The notes under the pieces are model-generated. The model did not search any database, was not told the origin of the DNA, and worked only from the letters and a program-made list of their open reading frames with translations. This document shows, piece by piece, positions 1 through 9,140 of a stretch of 64,000 nucleotides of DNA (positions are counted from its first letter, which is position 1; every line of letters begins with the position of its first letter). The position numbers were made by a program, and so were the translations under genes. The stretch spans positions 1 to 64,000 of the forward strand of contig NZ_LSFI01000005.1 of the NCBI RefSeq assembly GCF_001642325.1, given 5' to 3'. Origin of the DNA: Thermodesulfatator autotrophicus. Lineage in GTDB: Bacteria > Desulfobacterota > Thermodesulfobacteria > Thermodesulfobacteriales > Thermodesulfatatoraceae.

Positions 1-2
1 TT

Positions 3-1046
3 TCGGACACAATTACTGAAATACTACCAGAAGAGCTTGCCAGACATGTTTATGACATAGACGTTTATCACACCGAAGAAGATAAACCTGCCTATAATAA
101 TGGCCTTTTCTGGCACACTTTCCATTACGTTGATGCTTATCGTTCCACTCATAGGTGTTATTCTCGCGATGCCGGAATAACCGGCGGAGGACCTTCCAAT
201 GAACATCTGTATTCCTCTGGACTTCTTCTTTATCACCTGCTAACAGGAGACCCACGAGCCAGAGAGGTGGTAATCAAATTTGGCGAGCATGTTATTGAGA
301 TGGATAAGCCTCTTAAAATTTTATCCTGGCTGGATAAGAGCCCAAGTGGGCTGGCCAGTCAGACCCGTGATCCCTGGTATCATGGACCTGGCCGTGGAGC
401 AGGGAATTCTATAAATTGCTTGCTTGACGCCTATCTCTTGACTCAAGATAAGAAATTTTTGGCCAAAGCCGAAGAACTTATTCGCCGCTGTATTCACCCC
501 AAAGACGACATTGAAGCACGAGAACTGCGAAAGCCAGAGGAAAGATGGTCATATACCGTATTTTTACAGGTTTTAGGCAAGTATCTATTTTTAAAGCAAG
601 AATGGAATGAACTTGACCACATGTTTGCCTACAGTCGGGCCTCTTTATTGCACTATGCCCGCTGGATGGCTGAAAACGAATACATTTACCTGGATAAGCC
701 TGAGCTTTTAGAATACCCCACTGAAACCTGGGCAGCCCAGGAAATTCGTAAGGCAGAAGTGTTTAACCTGGCCGCCTATTTCTCTTCTGACCCTGATGAA
801 AGAGAACTTTTTCTAAAAAAAGCCCGGTTTTTTTACCAGGAAAGCCTTGCGAGATTACTTTCTTTTTCTACCTGGAGTTTCACCAGGCCTATGGCCATTA
901 TTCTACAAAGTGGGCACAGTTTTTACTGGTTTAAAGCGCAGTGTTTTCCAGACTGGCCTGAAATAGATTACGACTTCGGCGAACCAGAAAAATTTGTTCC
1001 CCAAAAACTTCGCGTCAAGAAAAAGCTGTTCTGGTGGAAAAGCTGA
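3..1046 (+). CDS. 3' part of an alpha/alpha-toroid-like protein (5' end outside window)
   Basis: The frame is open from the window edge without a start, so this is the C-terminal 347 residues of a longer protein; the internal ATG at 267 is not its start. The visible part is rich in aromatic residues and paired helices. It has a conserved-looking block around WHTFHYVDAYRSTHR and GGGPSNEHL, followed by LLYHLLTGDPRAR. Such blocks resemble (alpha/alpha)6-barrel sugar-active proteins of the PcRGLX/YetA kind, but this is only a resemblance. The tail is basic (VKKKLFWWKS). It is followed after 99 bp by a phosphohexomutase gene, which would fit a carbohydrate role. Function is not established. Confidence 0.6.
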   Translation, partial: SDTITEILPEELARHVYDIDVYHTEEDKPAYNNGLFWHTFHYVDAYRSTHRCYSRDAGITGGGPSNEHLYSSGLLLYHLLTGDPRAREVVIKFGEHVIEMDKPLKILSWLDKSPSGLASQTRDPWYHGPGRGAGNSINCLLDAYLLTQDKKFLAKAEELIRRCIHPKDDIEARELRKPEERWSYTVFLQVLGKYLFLKQEWNELDHMFAYSRASLLHYARWMAENEYIYLDKPELLEYPTETWAAQEIRKAEVFNLAAYFSSDPDERELFLKKARFFYQESLARLLSFSTWSFTRPMAIILQSGHSFYWFKAQCFPDWPEIDYDFGEPEKFVPQKLRVKKKLFWWKS

Positions 1047-1145
1047 TATAGCTTCATTAGGGAAGGCGGAGTAATAATAAATTTTTTCCTCAAAGATCTA
1101 TTTTTGTGATAAAACAAAAGTATAACTAAAAGTCAGGAGGGTGGT

Positions 1146-2510
1146 ATGCAGGTAAATCCGCTTATGTTCAGGGAATATGATATCCGCGGTCGGGTTGATA
1201 AAGATTTGACCCCAGAAGTGGCTGAAGCTATAGGCAAGGCTTACGGTACTCTGGTTAAGAGAGCCGGGGGGAATAAAGTTGTCTCTGGTAGAGATGGCCG
1301 TCTCTCTGGCCCAAAGCTCCAGGAAGCCCTTATTAGTGGCATTCTCTCAACGGGAGTAGATGTCATTAATATCGGTGTTACCCCTACACCGGTTATGTAT
1401 TTTTCCCTTTTTAACCTTGAAAATGTTGACGGTGGTATTCAGGTAACGGGTTCTCATAACCCACCTGAGTTTAACGGCTTTAAGATATGTCTCGGCAGAG
1501 AAACCCTTTACGGCCCCAAAATCCAGGAAATTAGAGAATTGGTAGAAAAAGAAGACTTTGTTAATGGAAGTGGAAACCTTGAAGAATACGATATTTTGCC
1601 AAGTTATCTTAAATATCTAAAGGGAAACATCAAAGTTGACCGCCCCCTCAAAGTGGTGCTTGACTGTGGCAATGGTGTTACCGCCCTTACGGCGCCTCAA
1701 GCCTTTCGTGACCAGGGCTGTGATGTTAGTTCTCTTTACTGCGAGGTAGATGGCAGTTTTCCTAACCATTTTCCTGACCCTACGGTAGAAGAAAACATAA
1801 AAGACCTGAGACAAAAAGTACTTGAACTAGGGGCTGATTTTGGAGTGGGTTATGACGGCGATGGTGACCGCATCGGGGTAATAGACGATAAAGGCCAGAT
1901 CCTCTGGGGAGACCAGCTTCTCATAATCTTTGCCCGCGAGATTTTAAAAGAACATCCTGGAGCCGTTATCATTGGTGAAGTTAAGTGTTCCCAGGTCATG
2001 TATGATGAAATTGCCCGTCTTGGTGGAAAGCCAATCATGTGGAAAACTGGCCATTCTCTCATTAAAAATAAAATGAAAGAGGAAAAGGCCCTTCTTGCCG
2101 GTGAGATGAGCGGGCATATCTTTTTTGCGGACCGGTTTTTTGGTTTTGATGACGCCGTTTACGCCTCTTTACGTCTGGCAGAGATTGTGGCCAGGTCTGA
2201 TCTCCCGCTTTCTGAGATGTTAAAAGACTTACCCAGGATGGTTTCCACGCCTGAAATAAGGGTTGAGTGCCCGGATGAGAAGAAGTTTGAAATTGTGAAG
2301 CATCTTACAGGAAAGCTTAAAGCCGAAGGATTAAAGGTTATTGATATTGACGGAGCCCGGGTGATTTTTGAGGACGGTTGGGGGCTTGTCAGGGCCTCAA
2401 ATACCCAGCCGGTATTGGTGCTTCGTTTTGAGGCTAGAGATGAGAGGCGTCTTGAGGAAATAAGGCGCTTTATAGAAGAAAGGCTTGAGCAGGTTAAACA
2501 GGAAGTTTAA
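1146..2510 (+). CDS. Phosphomannomutase/phosphoglucomutase
   Basis: Alpha-D-phosphohexomutase interconverting hexose 6- and 1-phosphates for nucleotide-sugar and envelope synthesis in the cytoplasm. Hallmarks are all present: phosphoserine loop TGSHNPP with Ser near residue 103, metal loop DGDGDR at about 237-242, sugar-specificity loop GEMSGH at about 319-324, and the C-terminal phosphate-binding RASNTQP. Length (454 aa) is typical of AlgC/ManB enzymes. The start has a good ribosome site (caggagggtggt). The last base pair of the stop overlaps the next ATG. galU in the same window would use glucose-1-phosphate. Glucose versus mannose preference cannot be read from sequence. Confidence 0.93.
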   Translation: MQVNPLMFREYDIRGRVDKDLTPEVAEAIGKAYGTLVKRAGGNKVVSGRDGRLSGPKLQEALISGILSTGVDVINIGVTPTPVMYFSLFNLENVDGGIQVTGSHNPPEFNGFKICLGRETLYGPKIQEIRELVEKEDFVNGSGNLEEYDILPSYLKYLKGNIKVDRPLKVVLDCGNGVTALTAPQAFRDQGCDVSSLYCEVDGSFPNHFPDPTVEENIKDLRQKVLELGADFGVGYDGDGDRIGVIDDKGQILWGDQLLIIFAREILKEHPGAVIIGEVKCSQVMYDEIARLGGKPIMWKTGHSLIKNKMKEEKALLAGEMSGHIFFADRFFGFDDAVYASLRLAEIVARSDLPLSEMLKDLPRMVSTPEIRVECPDEKKFEIVKHLTGKLKAEGLKVIDIDGARVIFEDGWGLVRASNTQPVLVLRFEARDERRLEEIRRFIEERLEQVKQEV

Positions 2511-2989
2511 TGGAAAAAATAGCCGGAGTTATTAAAAACTTATGGGCGGCGCCGGTTTGGAGTAACAGTCTCCGGGCCGCCCGGGTCCTTGATGAATGGC
2601 AAAACATAGTTGGGCCACAGATAGCTCAAGCGGTACGCCCCCTTGGCTTCGCCCGGGGAGTGTTAACGCTGGAAGTAAGCGATAATATATGGCTTCAGCG
2701 CCTGCGCTTTGAGGAAAAGCGGCTACTTTCTCGCCTAAATGAAAGGGCAGGGGAGGGCGTTTTTAAGAAAATTCGTCTGGTTTTAAAACGCAACTATTAC
2801 GAGAAAAAAACAGTCAAGCCAGCTTATAGAAAAATAAAACCATCAAAAGAACTGGTGGCCCGTCTTGAAAAAGAGCTGGCCACCATTGAAGACGAAGAAA
2901 TCAGAAAGGCCTTTCTCAGGTTAAGGCTTACCCTTATGAGAAAAAAGGCCTCTCACAGGGCAAAAAGGCGTTTCATCTCTACGGTATAA
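2510..2989 (+). CDS. DUF721/DciA-like protein
   Basis: 159-residue protein with the DUF721 signature: an N-terminal helical segment, then WQNIVGPQIAQAVRP and a hydrophobic LTLEVSDNIWLQRLRFEEKRLLSRLN region. This is the DciA-type KH-like fold; DciA loads the replicative helicase in bacteria lacking DnaC/DnaI. The C-terminal third is highly basic. It is translationally coupled to the upstream mutase (shared A). Its last 37 bp overlap tail-to-tail with the convergent trmN6-like gene. The family assignment is good; the helicase-loader role is inferred from the family only. Confidence 0.75.
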   Translation: MEKIAGVIKNLWAAPVWSNSLRAARVLDEWQNIVGPQIAQAVRPLGFARGVLTLEVSDNIWLQRLRFEEKRLLSRLNERAGEGVFKKIRLVLKRNYYEKKTVKPAYRKIKPSKELVARLEKELATIEDEEIRKAFLRLRLTLMRKKASHRAKRRFISTV

Positions 2990-3681
2990 TCTCCGTTCCG
3001 GCTTTCATATACAAAAAGAGGGGGAAGCACTTTGAGTTCTGCCCCTCCATTTTTGACGGCCTCTAAAAGCACAAGTTTTCCTTCTGAACCTGGATAAGAA
3101 TAAACCAGGCGTAAGGTTTTGGGCATAAGCCTCTTTTTCAAACACGTTTCTATAATTTCAGGCAGTCGCCTGGCCGAGTGCACCAGGTAGAAACGCCCTT
3201 TGTTTTTTAAAGTATAGGCGGCACAACTTATGAAGTCTGTAAGGGAGGCAAGGATTTCATGGCGGGCCAGTCTTTCCTGAGGATGAGGGGAAAGCCTCCC
3301 GGTGCCAGCGGAATAATAAGGCGGATTACTGAAAACCACGTCAAAAGAACCTGACTTTAAAGGCGGTGCTTTTACGTCTCCACAAAGGGGATAAATTTTT
3401 TCAGATAGTTGGTTTAATTTTACGTTATGGACGAAAAATGTAAGGAGTTCTTTCTGTATTTCAAGGCCAATAAGAAATTTAAAATTATGTTTGCGAGCAA
3501 GTATAAGAGAAATAACGCCACAGCCAGCACCAAGTTCAAGTAATTTTTCTCGGGGCTTGAGAGAGATAAATCCTGCCAGCAAAAAGACTTCAAGAGAAAA
3601 ACGATATCCTTCCCTGGGTTGAAGAACTTTTAAGGCACCGTCAAGCAGGTGTTCAACAGTGTGCTCAGGCAAGTTCCACAT
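2953..3681 (-). CDS. tRNA1(Val) (adenine37-N6)-methyltransferase-like
   Basis: Class I SAM-dependent methyltransferase. It has the SAM loop LELGAGCGVISLIL and the N6-adenine motif NPPY (FSNPPYYSAG), followed by a segment typical of TrmN6/YfiC (HPQERLARHE). The family methylates A37 of tRNA-Val. The frame opens upstream to an ATG at 3717, but that would overlap the preceding gene by 53 bp. The ATG at 3681 (MWNLPEH), preceded by an AAGG-type site, is the better start and leaves a 17-bp overlap. The end overlaps the convergent DUF721 gene. RNA target is inferred. Confidence 0.8.
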   Translation of the reverse strand: MWNLPEHTVEHLLDGALKVLQPREGYRFSLEVFLLAGFISLKPREKLLELGAGCGVISLILARKHNFKFLIGLEIQKELLTFFVHNVKLNQLSEKIYPLCGDVKAPPLKSGSFDVVFSNPPYYSAGTGRLSPHPQERLARHEILASLTDFISCAAYTLKNKGRFYLVHSARRLPEIIETCLKKRLMPKTLRLVYSYPGSEGKLVLLEAVKNGGAELKVLPPLFVYESRNGDYTVEMKRLFAL

Positions 3682-4429
3682 GGACTTCGCCTTGCGTGCC
3701 AAGTTTTTCAGCGGCACTCCCTTGTGATACGGCTATTTCTAGATAACCCTCGCTGCCGATAAGTGCCAGGAGGCTTTTTGGTGGAGCCAGGGCGTATGTT
3801 TTAAGAAAGGGGATTTCAAGGCCCTGGTAAATTACTTTTTTTATTTTTCGGCCAGTCAAGTTTTTTTCGTGTATGTTGGTTATCAGGTTACCAAAGCGAT
3901 CCGCATAAATTACGGCCCCTTTAAGCCTGTCTTCTTCCTTAATTATTTTTGGCCAGGGGAGTCTGGTGATATTTTTTAAAGGCGGGCCCAACTCTTTGGG
4001 AGGTACACCTCTGGCTAAATGGGCGGCCACCGGGGCAAAAATATCTCTTCCATGAAAGGTGCTACTTATCTCCGAACGAAAGTAAGCCTTGTTTTTTAGT
4101 TCCCAGGCCGAAAAGATCTCTTCTTTTTCCAGGACAAAAGAAAAAATTCCGTTATCTGGCCCTACAAAAAAGTAATCACCTGCTGAAACAAGTATTCCCT
4201 TTCTTCCCGTGCCAACTTCAGGGTCAACCACGGCCACGAAAATGCTTTTACAAGGAAAATAGTGATAAGAAACACCCAGGAGAAAGGCTCCAGCTTTTAC
4301 CTCCTGCGGGGGGACCTCGTGGGTTAAGTCAATAATATCCACTTCAGGGGTAATACTTTTGATTACCCCTTTCATCACGCCAACGTAATGGTCTTTTAGA
4401 CCAAAATCAGTTAAAAGGACGATAGGCAT
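3665..4429 (-). CDS. SAM hydroxide adenosyltransferase (DUF62)
   Basis: 254-residue member of the DUF62/fluorinase-like family. The diagnostic N-terminus reads LLTDFGLKDHYVGVMKGVI, followed by IDLTHEVPPQ, VVDPEVGTGR and VGPDNGIFS, and a C-terminal beta-barrel domain with GNLITNI. Non-halogenase members hydrolyse S-adenosylmethionine to adenosine and methionine. The gene is the first of a two-gene minus-strand unit with the trmN6-like gene, which also consumes SAM. Start ATG at 4429 is preceded by a weak ribosome site. Family assignment is firm. Confidence 0.9.
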   Translation of the reverse strand: MPIVLLTDFGLKDHYVGVMKGVIKSITPEVDIIDLTHEVPPQEVKAGAFLLGVSYHYFPCKSIFVAVVDPEVGTGRKGILVSAGDYFFVGPDNGIFSFVLEKEEIFSAWELKNKAYFRSEISSTFHGRDIFAPVAAHLARGVPPKELGPPLKNITRLPWPKIIKEEDRLKGAVIYADRFGNLITNIHEKNLTGRKIKKVIYQGLEIPFLKTYALAPPKSLLALIGSEGYLEIAVSQGSAAEKLGTQGEVHVELA

Positions 4430-4465
4430 AATTAAGACCTTTATAAAATATTTTAACTAATCGCC

Positions 4466-4622
4466 TCTCCAGTCCCTGAGAGACCGCTTCGCCTGTCCCC
4501 GAGCGAAGCGAGGAATCTCCTCTCAGTGACAAAGTGAGCCAGTCATTGCGAGGCCCCTACCTCTTTGTCATTGCGAGCAAAGCGAAGCAATTTCTAACGC
4601 AAGGTCTCCAGATATTTTTGAA
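4466..4622. repeat. Dispersed TCATTGCGAG / GAAGCAATCTC-type repeats
   Basis: The gap between the SAM hydrolase and flippase genes holds partial, inverted copies of a repeat seen in most larger gaps of this window. Blocks such as gagcgaagcgaggaatctcc, cagtgacaaagtgagc, tcattgcgaggcccc and tcattgcgagcaaagcgaag are visible. No open frame with coding character is present. Confidence 0.85.
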
Positions 4623-4635
4623 ATTTAACAAAACG

Positions 4636-5553
4636 TCAGTACTTGTCACTTTGTTTTTGCCTTTTTGAATCTCCTCTCAGGTAAAAATAGCCACCCACTA
4701 GGCCGCCCAGGAGGGCCACACCGTAGGTTAAAAAACCAAGGGCAATGCCCATTTCTTTAGGCTCTCCCAGAAGATTTAAAAAATAGGCCAGAGTGCCTTC
4801 GCGCACCCCAAAGCCTCCCAGGCTTATAGGAAGGCTAGCTAGAATCCCCATGAGAGGAATAATCAAAAAATACTTGAGCCAGGGTATGGATATTCCCAGA
4901 CTTTTTCCCAGTAAAGATACATGAATGTTATATAAAACTTGAACCGCCAGCCCCAGAGAAAAAAGTTTTAAAAAATTTCTGATTTTGAAAACTAAAGTCA
5001 TAGTGTGGGCAAGGTTTTTTCCCAGGCGCTCGTGCCAGAATCTTGAGAAAATAGCCATTCCAAAGGTAATGGTTAAAACTGTTACTGAAAAATAAAAAAT
5101 ACTGTGCCGGGTATGGGATGGCATAAAATCTCCCTCAAGTGGTACAAAGATTATGAGCAAGAATAAAGCTCCCAGAAATCCAAAGGCCCGGTCATACGCC
5201 ACACTGAAACTGGCAAGGGTTTTACTACTCCCCTCTTTTACTACATAAAAAACGCGAATCAAATCTCCTCCCAGGATGCCCGGCAAAAAAGCATTAAAAA
5301 ACATCCCTATAAAGTAAACGCGGCAGATAAAAGATAAGTCCCTTTTAAAACCGAGGACTTTAAGAATCTCGTACCATCTAAAGGCACTTACCAGCTGAAA
5401 TATAAAAAAAACAAAGATTGAAGCGATAAGCCATCCCGAGGAGACCTGTTTGAAGGTATGTAATAAAAGCTTAAAATCAGTTTGTCTGAAGAGATAAAAA
5501 AGAAGGGTTCCACTTACCGCCAGTTTTAGAAAAAAAGAAAGATACTTTTTCAC
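4636..5553 (-). CDS. Flippase-like / LPG-synthase transmembrane-domain protein
   Basis: 305-residue integral membrane protein with about eight hydrophobic segments. It has the family blocks FNAFLPGILGGDLIRVFYV (about residues 87-105) and SLPISLGGFGVREG (about 240-253), typical of UPF0104/AglD-type proteins related to the membrane part of lysylphosphatidylglycerol synthase. It overlaps the upstream GT2 gene by 4 bp (ATGA), so the two are translationally coupled. A joint role in moving or building a lipid-linked glycan at the inner membrane is likely but inferred. The C-terminus is basic and cytoplasmic. Confidence 0.85.
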   Translation of the reverse strand: MKKYLSFFLKLAVSGTLLFYLFRQTDFKLLLHTFKQVSSGWLIASIFVFFIFQLVSAFRWYEILKVLGFKRDLSFICRVYFIGMFFNAFLPGILGGDLIRVFYVVKEGSSKTLASFSVAYDRAFGFLGALFLLIIFVPLEGDFMPSHTRHSIFYFSVTVLTITFGMAIFSRFWHERLGKNLAHTMTLVFKIRNFLKLFSLGLAVQVLYNIHVSLLGKSLGISIPWLKYFLIIPLMGILASLPISLGGFGVREGTLAYFLNLLGEPKEMGIALGFLTYGVALLGGLVGGYFYLRGDSKRQKQSDKY

Positions 5554-6506
5554 TCAACTACCTCGCGCACGCTATAGATCCGTTTGCCAGAAGATTCGTA
5601 ATAAGTCCTTATTACCAGTTCTGCCAGAAGCCCTGTCCCTAAAAGGTTGATACCCGTAAGAATTAAAAGAACACCCAAAATTAAGAGGGGCCTTTGGCCA
5701 ATATCCTCGCCCATAAAAAGTTTTAAAAAGGTTAAATAAAGTTCTATGCCAAAGCCCAGCAAAAAAAGTGTGCCTCCAGTTAAACCAAAAATATGTAAAG
5801 GTTTTGTGGCAAATTTTCTAAAAAAAATCATCAATAACAGGTCAAGAAGCACCCTATATGTTCTTGAAAGGCCGTATTTACTCCTCCCGTAGCGCCGCGG
5901 ATGATGAGTTACCTCAACTTCGGCAACTCGCGCCCCTGATAGCCCTACCAGGGCTGGTATAAAGCGATGGAGTTCACCGTAAATGGTGACACCCTTAATT
6001 ACCTCTGCCCGGTAGGCCTTAAGCGAACAACCGTAATCGTGAAGTTTTATGCGGGTAAAACGAGAAATAAGGGCATTGGCCATTATTGAGGGCAGGCGTC
6101 TTGAAAGAAAAGGGTCTTGGCGGTCTTTACGCCACCCAGAAACCACGTCGTAACCTTCTTCTATTTTTTTTAAAAGCTTGGGGATGTCTTGGGGGTCATT
6201 TTGTAAATCTCCGTCCATGGTAACTATGACTTTGCCCCTGGCGTGGTCAATGCCGGCGGTGAAAGCTGCGCTTTGCCCAAAATTTCTTCTTAAAGCTACA
6301 ATCCTTAGCCACGGATATCTGGGTTTTAGTTCTTTGAGGATTTTCAAAGAATTATCCGTTGAACCGTCATCTACAATGATGACTTCAAAACCCTTTTCAA
6401 AGTCTTTTAAGGCTTTCTCAATATTTTCCAGCAAAAGTGGGATGTTTTCTTCTTCATTAAACACCGGGATAACGATAGAAAGATAAGGCGCTTCAACTTT
6501 TTCCAT
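5550..6506 (-). CDS. GT2 family dolichyl/undecaprenyl-phosphate sugar transferase
   Basis: 318-residue GT-A glycosyltransferase with two C-terminal membrane helices, like ArnC/DPM1. It has the nucleotide-binding start SIVIPVFNEEENI, DDGSTDNS, and the catalytic DGDLQNDPQDIP, plus the later GCSLKAYR block. These enzymes attach a sugar from UDP or GDP donors to polyprenyl phosphate. The gene sits between cmk (14-bp overlap) and the flippase-like gene (4-bp overlap) in a long minus-strand run. Donor sugar unknown. Confidence 0.9.
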   Translation of the reverse strand: MEKVEAPYLSIVIPVFNEEENIPLLLENIEKALKDFEKGFEVIIVDDGSTDNSLKILKELKPRYPWLRIVALRRNFGQSAAFTAGIDHARGKVIVTMDGDLQNDPQDIPKLLKKIEEGYDVVSGWRKDRQDPFLSRRLPSIMANALISRFTRIKLHDYGCSLKAYRAEVIKGVTIYGELHRFIPALVGLSGARVAEVEVTHHPRRYGRSKYGLSRTYRVLLDLLLMIFFRKFATKPLHIFGLTGGTLFLLGFGIELYLTFLKLFMGEDIGQRPLLILGVLLILTGINLLGTGLLAELVIRTYYESSGKRIYSVREVVE

Positions 6507-7182
6507 CCTTTTTCACCTTTTCTATTTCTTTGAGGACCATATCCAGTACTTGCTCAGGGCTAAGTTCAGAAGTGTCTATAATGATGGCCCCTTCAGGAAT
6601 AACCAGGGGAGCCACTTCGCGCTTACTGTCTCTTTCGTCTCGCTCGCGGAGATTTGTGAGCACTTCTTCAAAGGAGATGTTAAGGCCTTTTTGTTTCTGT
6701 TCTTTGTAACGTCTCCTGGCGCGGGCCTCTAAACTGGCGGTAATAAAAAACTTAATTTCTGCGTCAGGGAAGACCACGCTTCCCATGTCGCGGCCCTCAG
6801 CGATTACACCGCCTTCTTTACCTATGGCCTGCTGTCTTGTTTTGAGGGCTTCGCGTACGCCTGGAACCCTGGCCACCACCGAAGAAAGGCGGTCTATTTC
6901 CGGGGTGCGAATGGCTTGACTTACATCTTCTTCGCCAAGAAAAACGCTAACTCCGTTTTCTCGGGGAACCAGTTTAAAATCAAGTGTTTTAGCCAGCTCT
7001 CCAAGCCTTTCTTCGTCCTGAAAATCAAGGCCAAGTCTTTTAGCCGCTAAAGCCACCACTCTATACATGGCCCCGGTGTCAAGATAAAGGTAACCAAGCT
7101 TTTGGGCTAATTTTTTGGCCACGGTGCTTTTCCCTGCGCCAGCTGGCCCGTCTATGGTGATGAGAAGGCCCTTAGGCCTCAT
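6493..7182 (-). CDS. cmk: Cytidylate kinase
   Basis: 229-residue (d)CMP kinase making CDP/dCDP. The P-loop is GPAGAGKST at about residues 11-19, followed by YLDTGAMYR, the CMP-binding insert, and IAEGRDMGSVVFPDA, all diagnostic for Cmk. The lid region near RARRRYKEQ is present. It overlaps hisC by 11 bp and the downstream GT2 gene by 14 bp, forming part of a continuous minus-strand operon. Length and motif order are normal. Confidence 0.97.
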   Translation of the reverse strand: MRPKGLLITIDGPAGAGKSTVAKKLAQKLGYLYLDTGAMYRVVALAAKRLGLDFQDEERLGELAKTLDFKLVPRENGVSVFLGEEDVSQAIRTPEIDRLSSVVARVPGVREALKTRQQAIGKEGGVIAEGRDMGSVVFPDAEIKFFITASLEARARRRYKEQKQKGLNISFEEVLTNLRERDERDSKREVAPLVIPEGAIIIDTSELSPEQVLDMVLKEIEKVKKDGKS

Positions 7183-8260
7183 TCAAAACCTCCTTAAGCC
7201 TGGTCAGGAAAAAGTCATTCTCTTCAGGGGTGCCTATGCTTATGCGCACACAGGTAGGGAAACCATAGGCCTCGGTGTTTCTTATGATTACCCCTTTCCG
7301 CAGAAGGGCCTGATATAGTTTTTTCCCTTCCTGGCCTACTTCTACCAGAATGAAATTGGCCTGCGAAGGGTAGGGTTTAAAACCAAAACTTTTGAGAGCT
7401 TGAGTTAGGCGCTTTCTTTCTTCAAGAAAAGTATTCAAAATCTCTTTAAGATAAACTTCATCTTCAAGGGCGGCCTTGGCTGCTGCCAGGGCCAGACTGT
7501 TTACGTTAAAGGGTTGCCTTATGGCGTTTAAAACGTTGGCCAGTTCCTGGTTCATAATACCGTAGCCAACTCTTAAACCGGCAAGCCCGTAGGCCTTTGA
7601 AAAAGTCCTGAGAATGGCTACCGGCGGCTTGTTATCTTTAAAAAGAAGGCCTTTTACTATTTCAGGGTCATCGTTAAACTCAATGTAGGCCTCATCAAGC
7701 ACAACTAAAATATCTGGGGGAAGGTCTTTAAGCCAGGCTTCAAACTCCTGGTGCTTGATAATGCTTCCCGTAGGGTTGTGGGGATTATCAAGAAAGATAA
7801 GACGTGTTTTTTTGTCTATAGCGCTGGCAAGAGAAGATAAATCATGCCTTAAGTTTTTAAGTGGAATTTTTTTTATGTTTCCGCCAGCAGCCTGAACGAA
7901 TTTTTCGTACATGAGAAATGACGGCTCACTCATGAGGGCTGTTTCACCAGGAGAAAGCAGGGCTTTGACTAAGAGGTCAATAACTTCGTTTGAGCCGTTT
8001 CCCAGGACTATTTCTTCAGGGCTCACCCCAAGCTTGGAAGCCAGAACTCTTTTTAGTTCGTAGCCAGAAGGATCAGGGTAGCGGTGGACATCTTTAGCGG
8101 CCGTTTTTATGGCCTCTATAGCTTCAGGAGAAGGGCCAAAGGGGTTTTCATTTGAGGCCAGCTTGACAATGGGACCTCCTATTCCAAGCTCCCGTCTTAA
8201 TTCTTCAATAGGTTTTCCAGGTGGGTAGGGTTTAAAATCTTTCAAGTACGGCTTTATCAT
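7172..8260 (-). CDS. hisC: Histidinol-phosphate aminotransferase
   Basis: 362-residue class I/II PLP aminotransferase. It shows KLASNENPFGPSP near the N-terminus, NPHNPTGS, the DEAYIEF block and the PLP-lysine motif TFSKAYGLAGLRVGY. Arg of VRISIGTPEEN binds the substrate carboxylate. Start MIKPYLKDFKPY is typical of HisC. It catalyses histidinol-phosphate + 2-oxoglutarate exchange in histidine synthesis and may also act on aromatic amino acids or related substrates. It overlaps neighbours on both sides (29 bp and 11 bp). Confidence 0.93.
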   Translation of the reverse strand: MIKPYLKDFKPYPPGKPIEELRRELGIGGPIVKLASNENPFGPSPEAIEAIKTAAKDVHRYPDPSGYELKRVLASKLGVSPEEIVLGNGSNEVIDLLVKALLSPGETALMSEPSFLMYEKFVQAAGGNIKKIPLKNLRHDLSSLASAIDKKTRLIFLDNPHNPTGSIIKHQEFEAWLKDLPPDILVVLDEAYIEFNDDPEIVKGLLFKDNKPPVAILRTFSKAYGLAGLRVGYGIMNQELANVLNAIRQPFNVNSLALAAAKAALEDEVYLKEILNTFLEERKRLTQALKSFGFKPYPSQANFILVEVGQEGKKLYQALLRKGVIIRNTEAYGFPTCVRISIGTPEENDFFLTRLKEVLNEA

Positions 8261-9140
8261 ATTTTTCCCTCAAAAATACACTTATTGGCACAAGGTTTAC
8301 ATGGGTCTTTAACTTGTTTTCATAGGCTTTTAAGGCCCTAAGGGTATTCTGATGGGGATGCCCTATGGCCAATACCGGCCTTTTTTGCGCTTCTTTTACA
8401 AATTTATCCAGGTATCTGCAAATACTTTTAAAGTCTGTGCTGTCATCAAGAAAAATATTTCTTTCAGCAAAGGGAAGTTTTAATTTTTCAGCTACCTCGG
8501 GGATTTTGGTGTAAGGAGTAGTGCGGCTGTCAACATAAAAGAGTCCCATGGCCTTTATTTCTGAGAGTAACCAGTAAACATGCGTAGCATCTTCAGTAAA
8601 AGCTGAGCCCATGTGATGATTAACTCCTATGGCGTAAGGTACTTTCTTTACCAGCAAACGCACCTGTTTTTTTAACTCATTCTCCTTCAACTTCAAGCTA
8701 AGAATGTGACTATGGTCGTAAACTTTGTGGGCTTCAAGGGGAAGGTGAACCAGGACTTCAAAACCCCTGGCGTGGGCTTCAGTGGCAAGCCTTTTGGTAA
8801 AAGGGGCATCTGGCAAAAAGGAAAAATTTAGCCTGAGGCCAAGATCAAAAAATTTTCTTTCAAGCCGTGGATTTTGCCCCATATCGTCAATGATGATACA
8901 GGCCCTGGGGAGGCTTTCTTTGGGAGATGGCTGAGCCTTTGGGGGCTTTGGAATGGCCTTTTGGGAAGGAAGAATTTTGTCAGATTTAGGAGAGACCTTT
9001 TTAGAAGCTTCTTCAGGCCCTTCTACCATAGGCCTTAGAACCCAGAGGGCCGCCAGTATAGAGGTAAGCAGTAGTAAAAATAAAAAGGCCCACCCCAGAC
9101 GTGATGGAGCAGGCCTTTTTGGCTTTTTACGGCGAGGCAT
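8232..9140 (-). CDS. Divergent polysaccharide deacetylase (YibQ-like)
   Basis: 302 residues: a short basic start, one membrane anchor (about residues 17-38), a Lys/Pro-rich linker (PKPPKAQPSPKES), then a NodB-like domain. Key residues include IIIDDMGQN (metal Asp pair), VHLPLEAH, GVNHHMGSAF and AIGHPH. This is the divergent deacetylase family (YibQ). In many bacteria it neighbours CtpA and EnvC, as here, suggesting a shared role in periplasmic peptidoglycan remodelling. It abuts ctpA directly. Substrate is unknown. Confidence 0.85.
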   Translation of the reverse strand: MPRRKKPKRPAPSRLGWAFLFLLLLTSILAALWVLRPMVEGPEEASKKVSPKSDKILPSQKAIPKPPKAQPSPKESLPRACIIIDDMGQNPRLERKFFDLGLRLNFSFLPDAPFTKRLATEAHARGFEVLVHLPLEAHKVYDHSHILSLKLKENELKKQVRLLVKKVPYAIGVNHHMGSAFTEDATHVYWLLSEIKAMGLFYVDSRTTPYTKIPEVAEKLKLPFAERNIFLDDSTDFKSICRYLDKFVKEAQKRPVLAIGHPHQNTLRALKAYENKLKTHVNLVPISVFLREKYDKAVLERF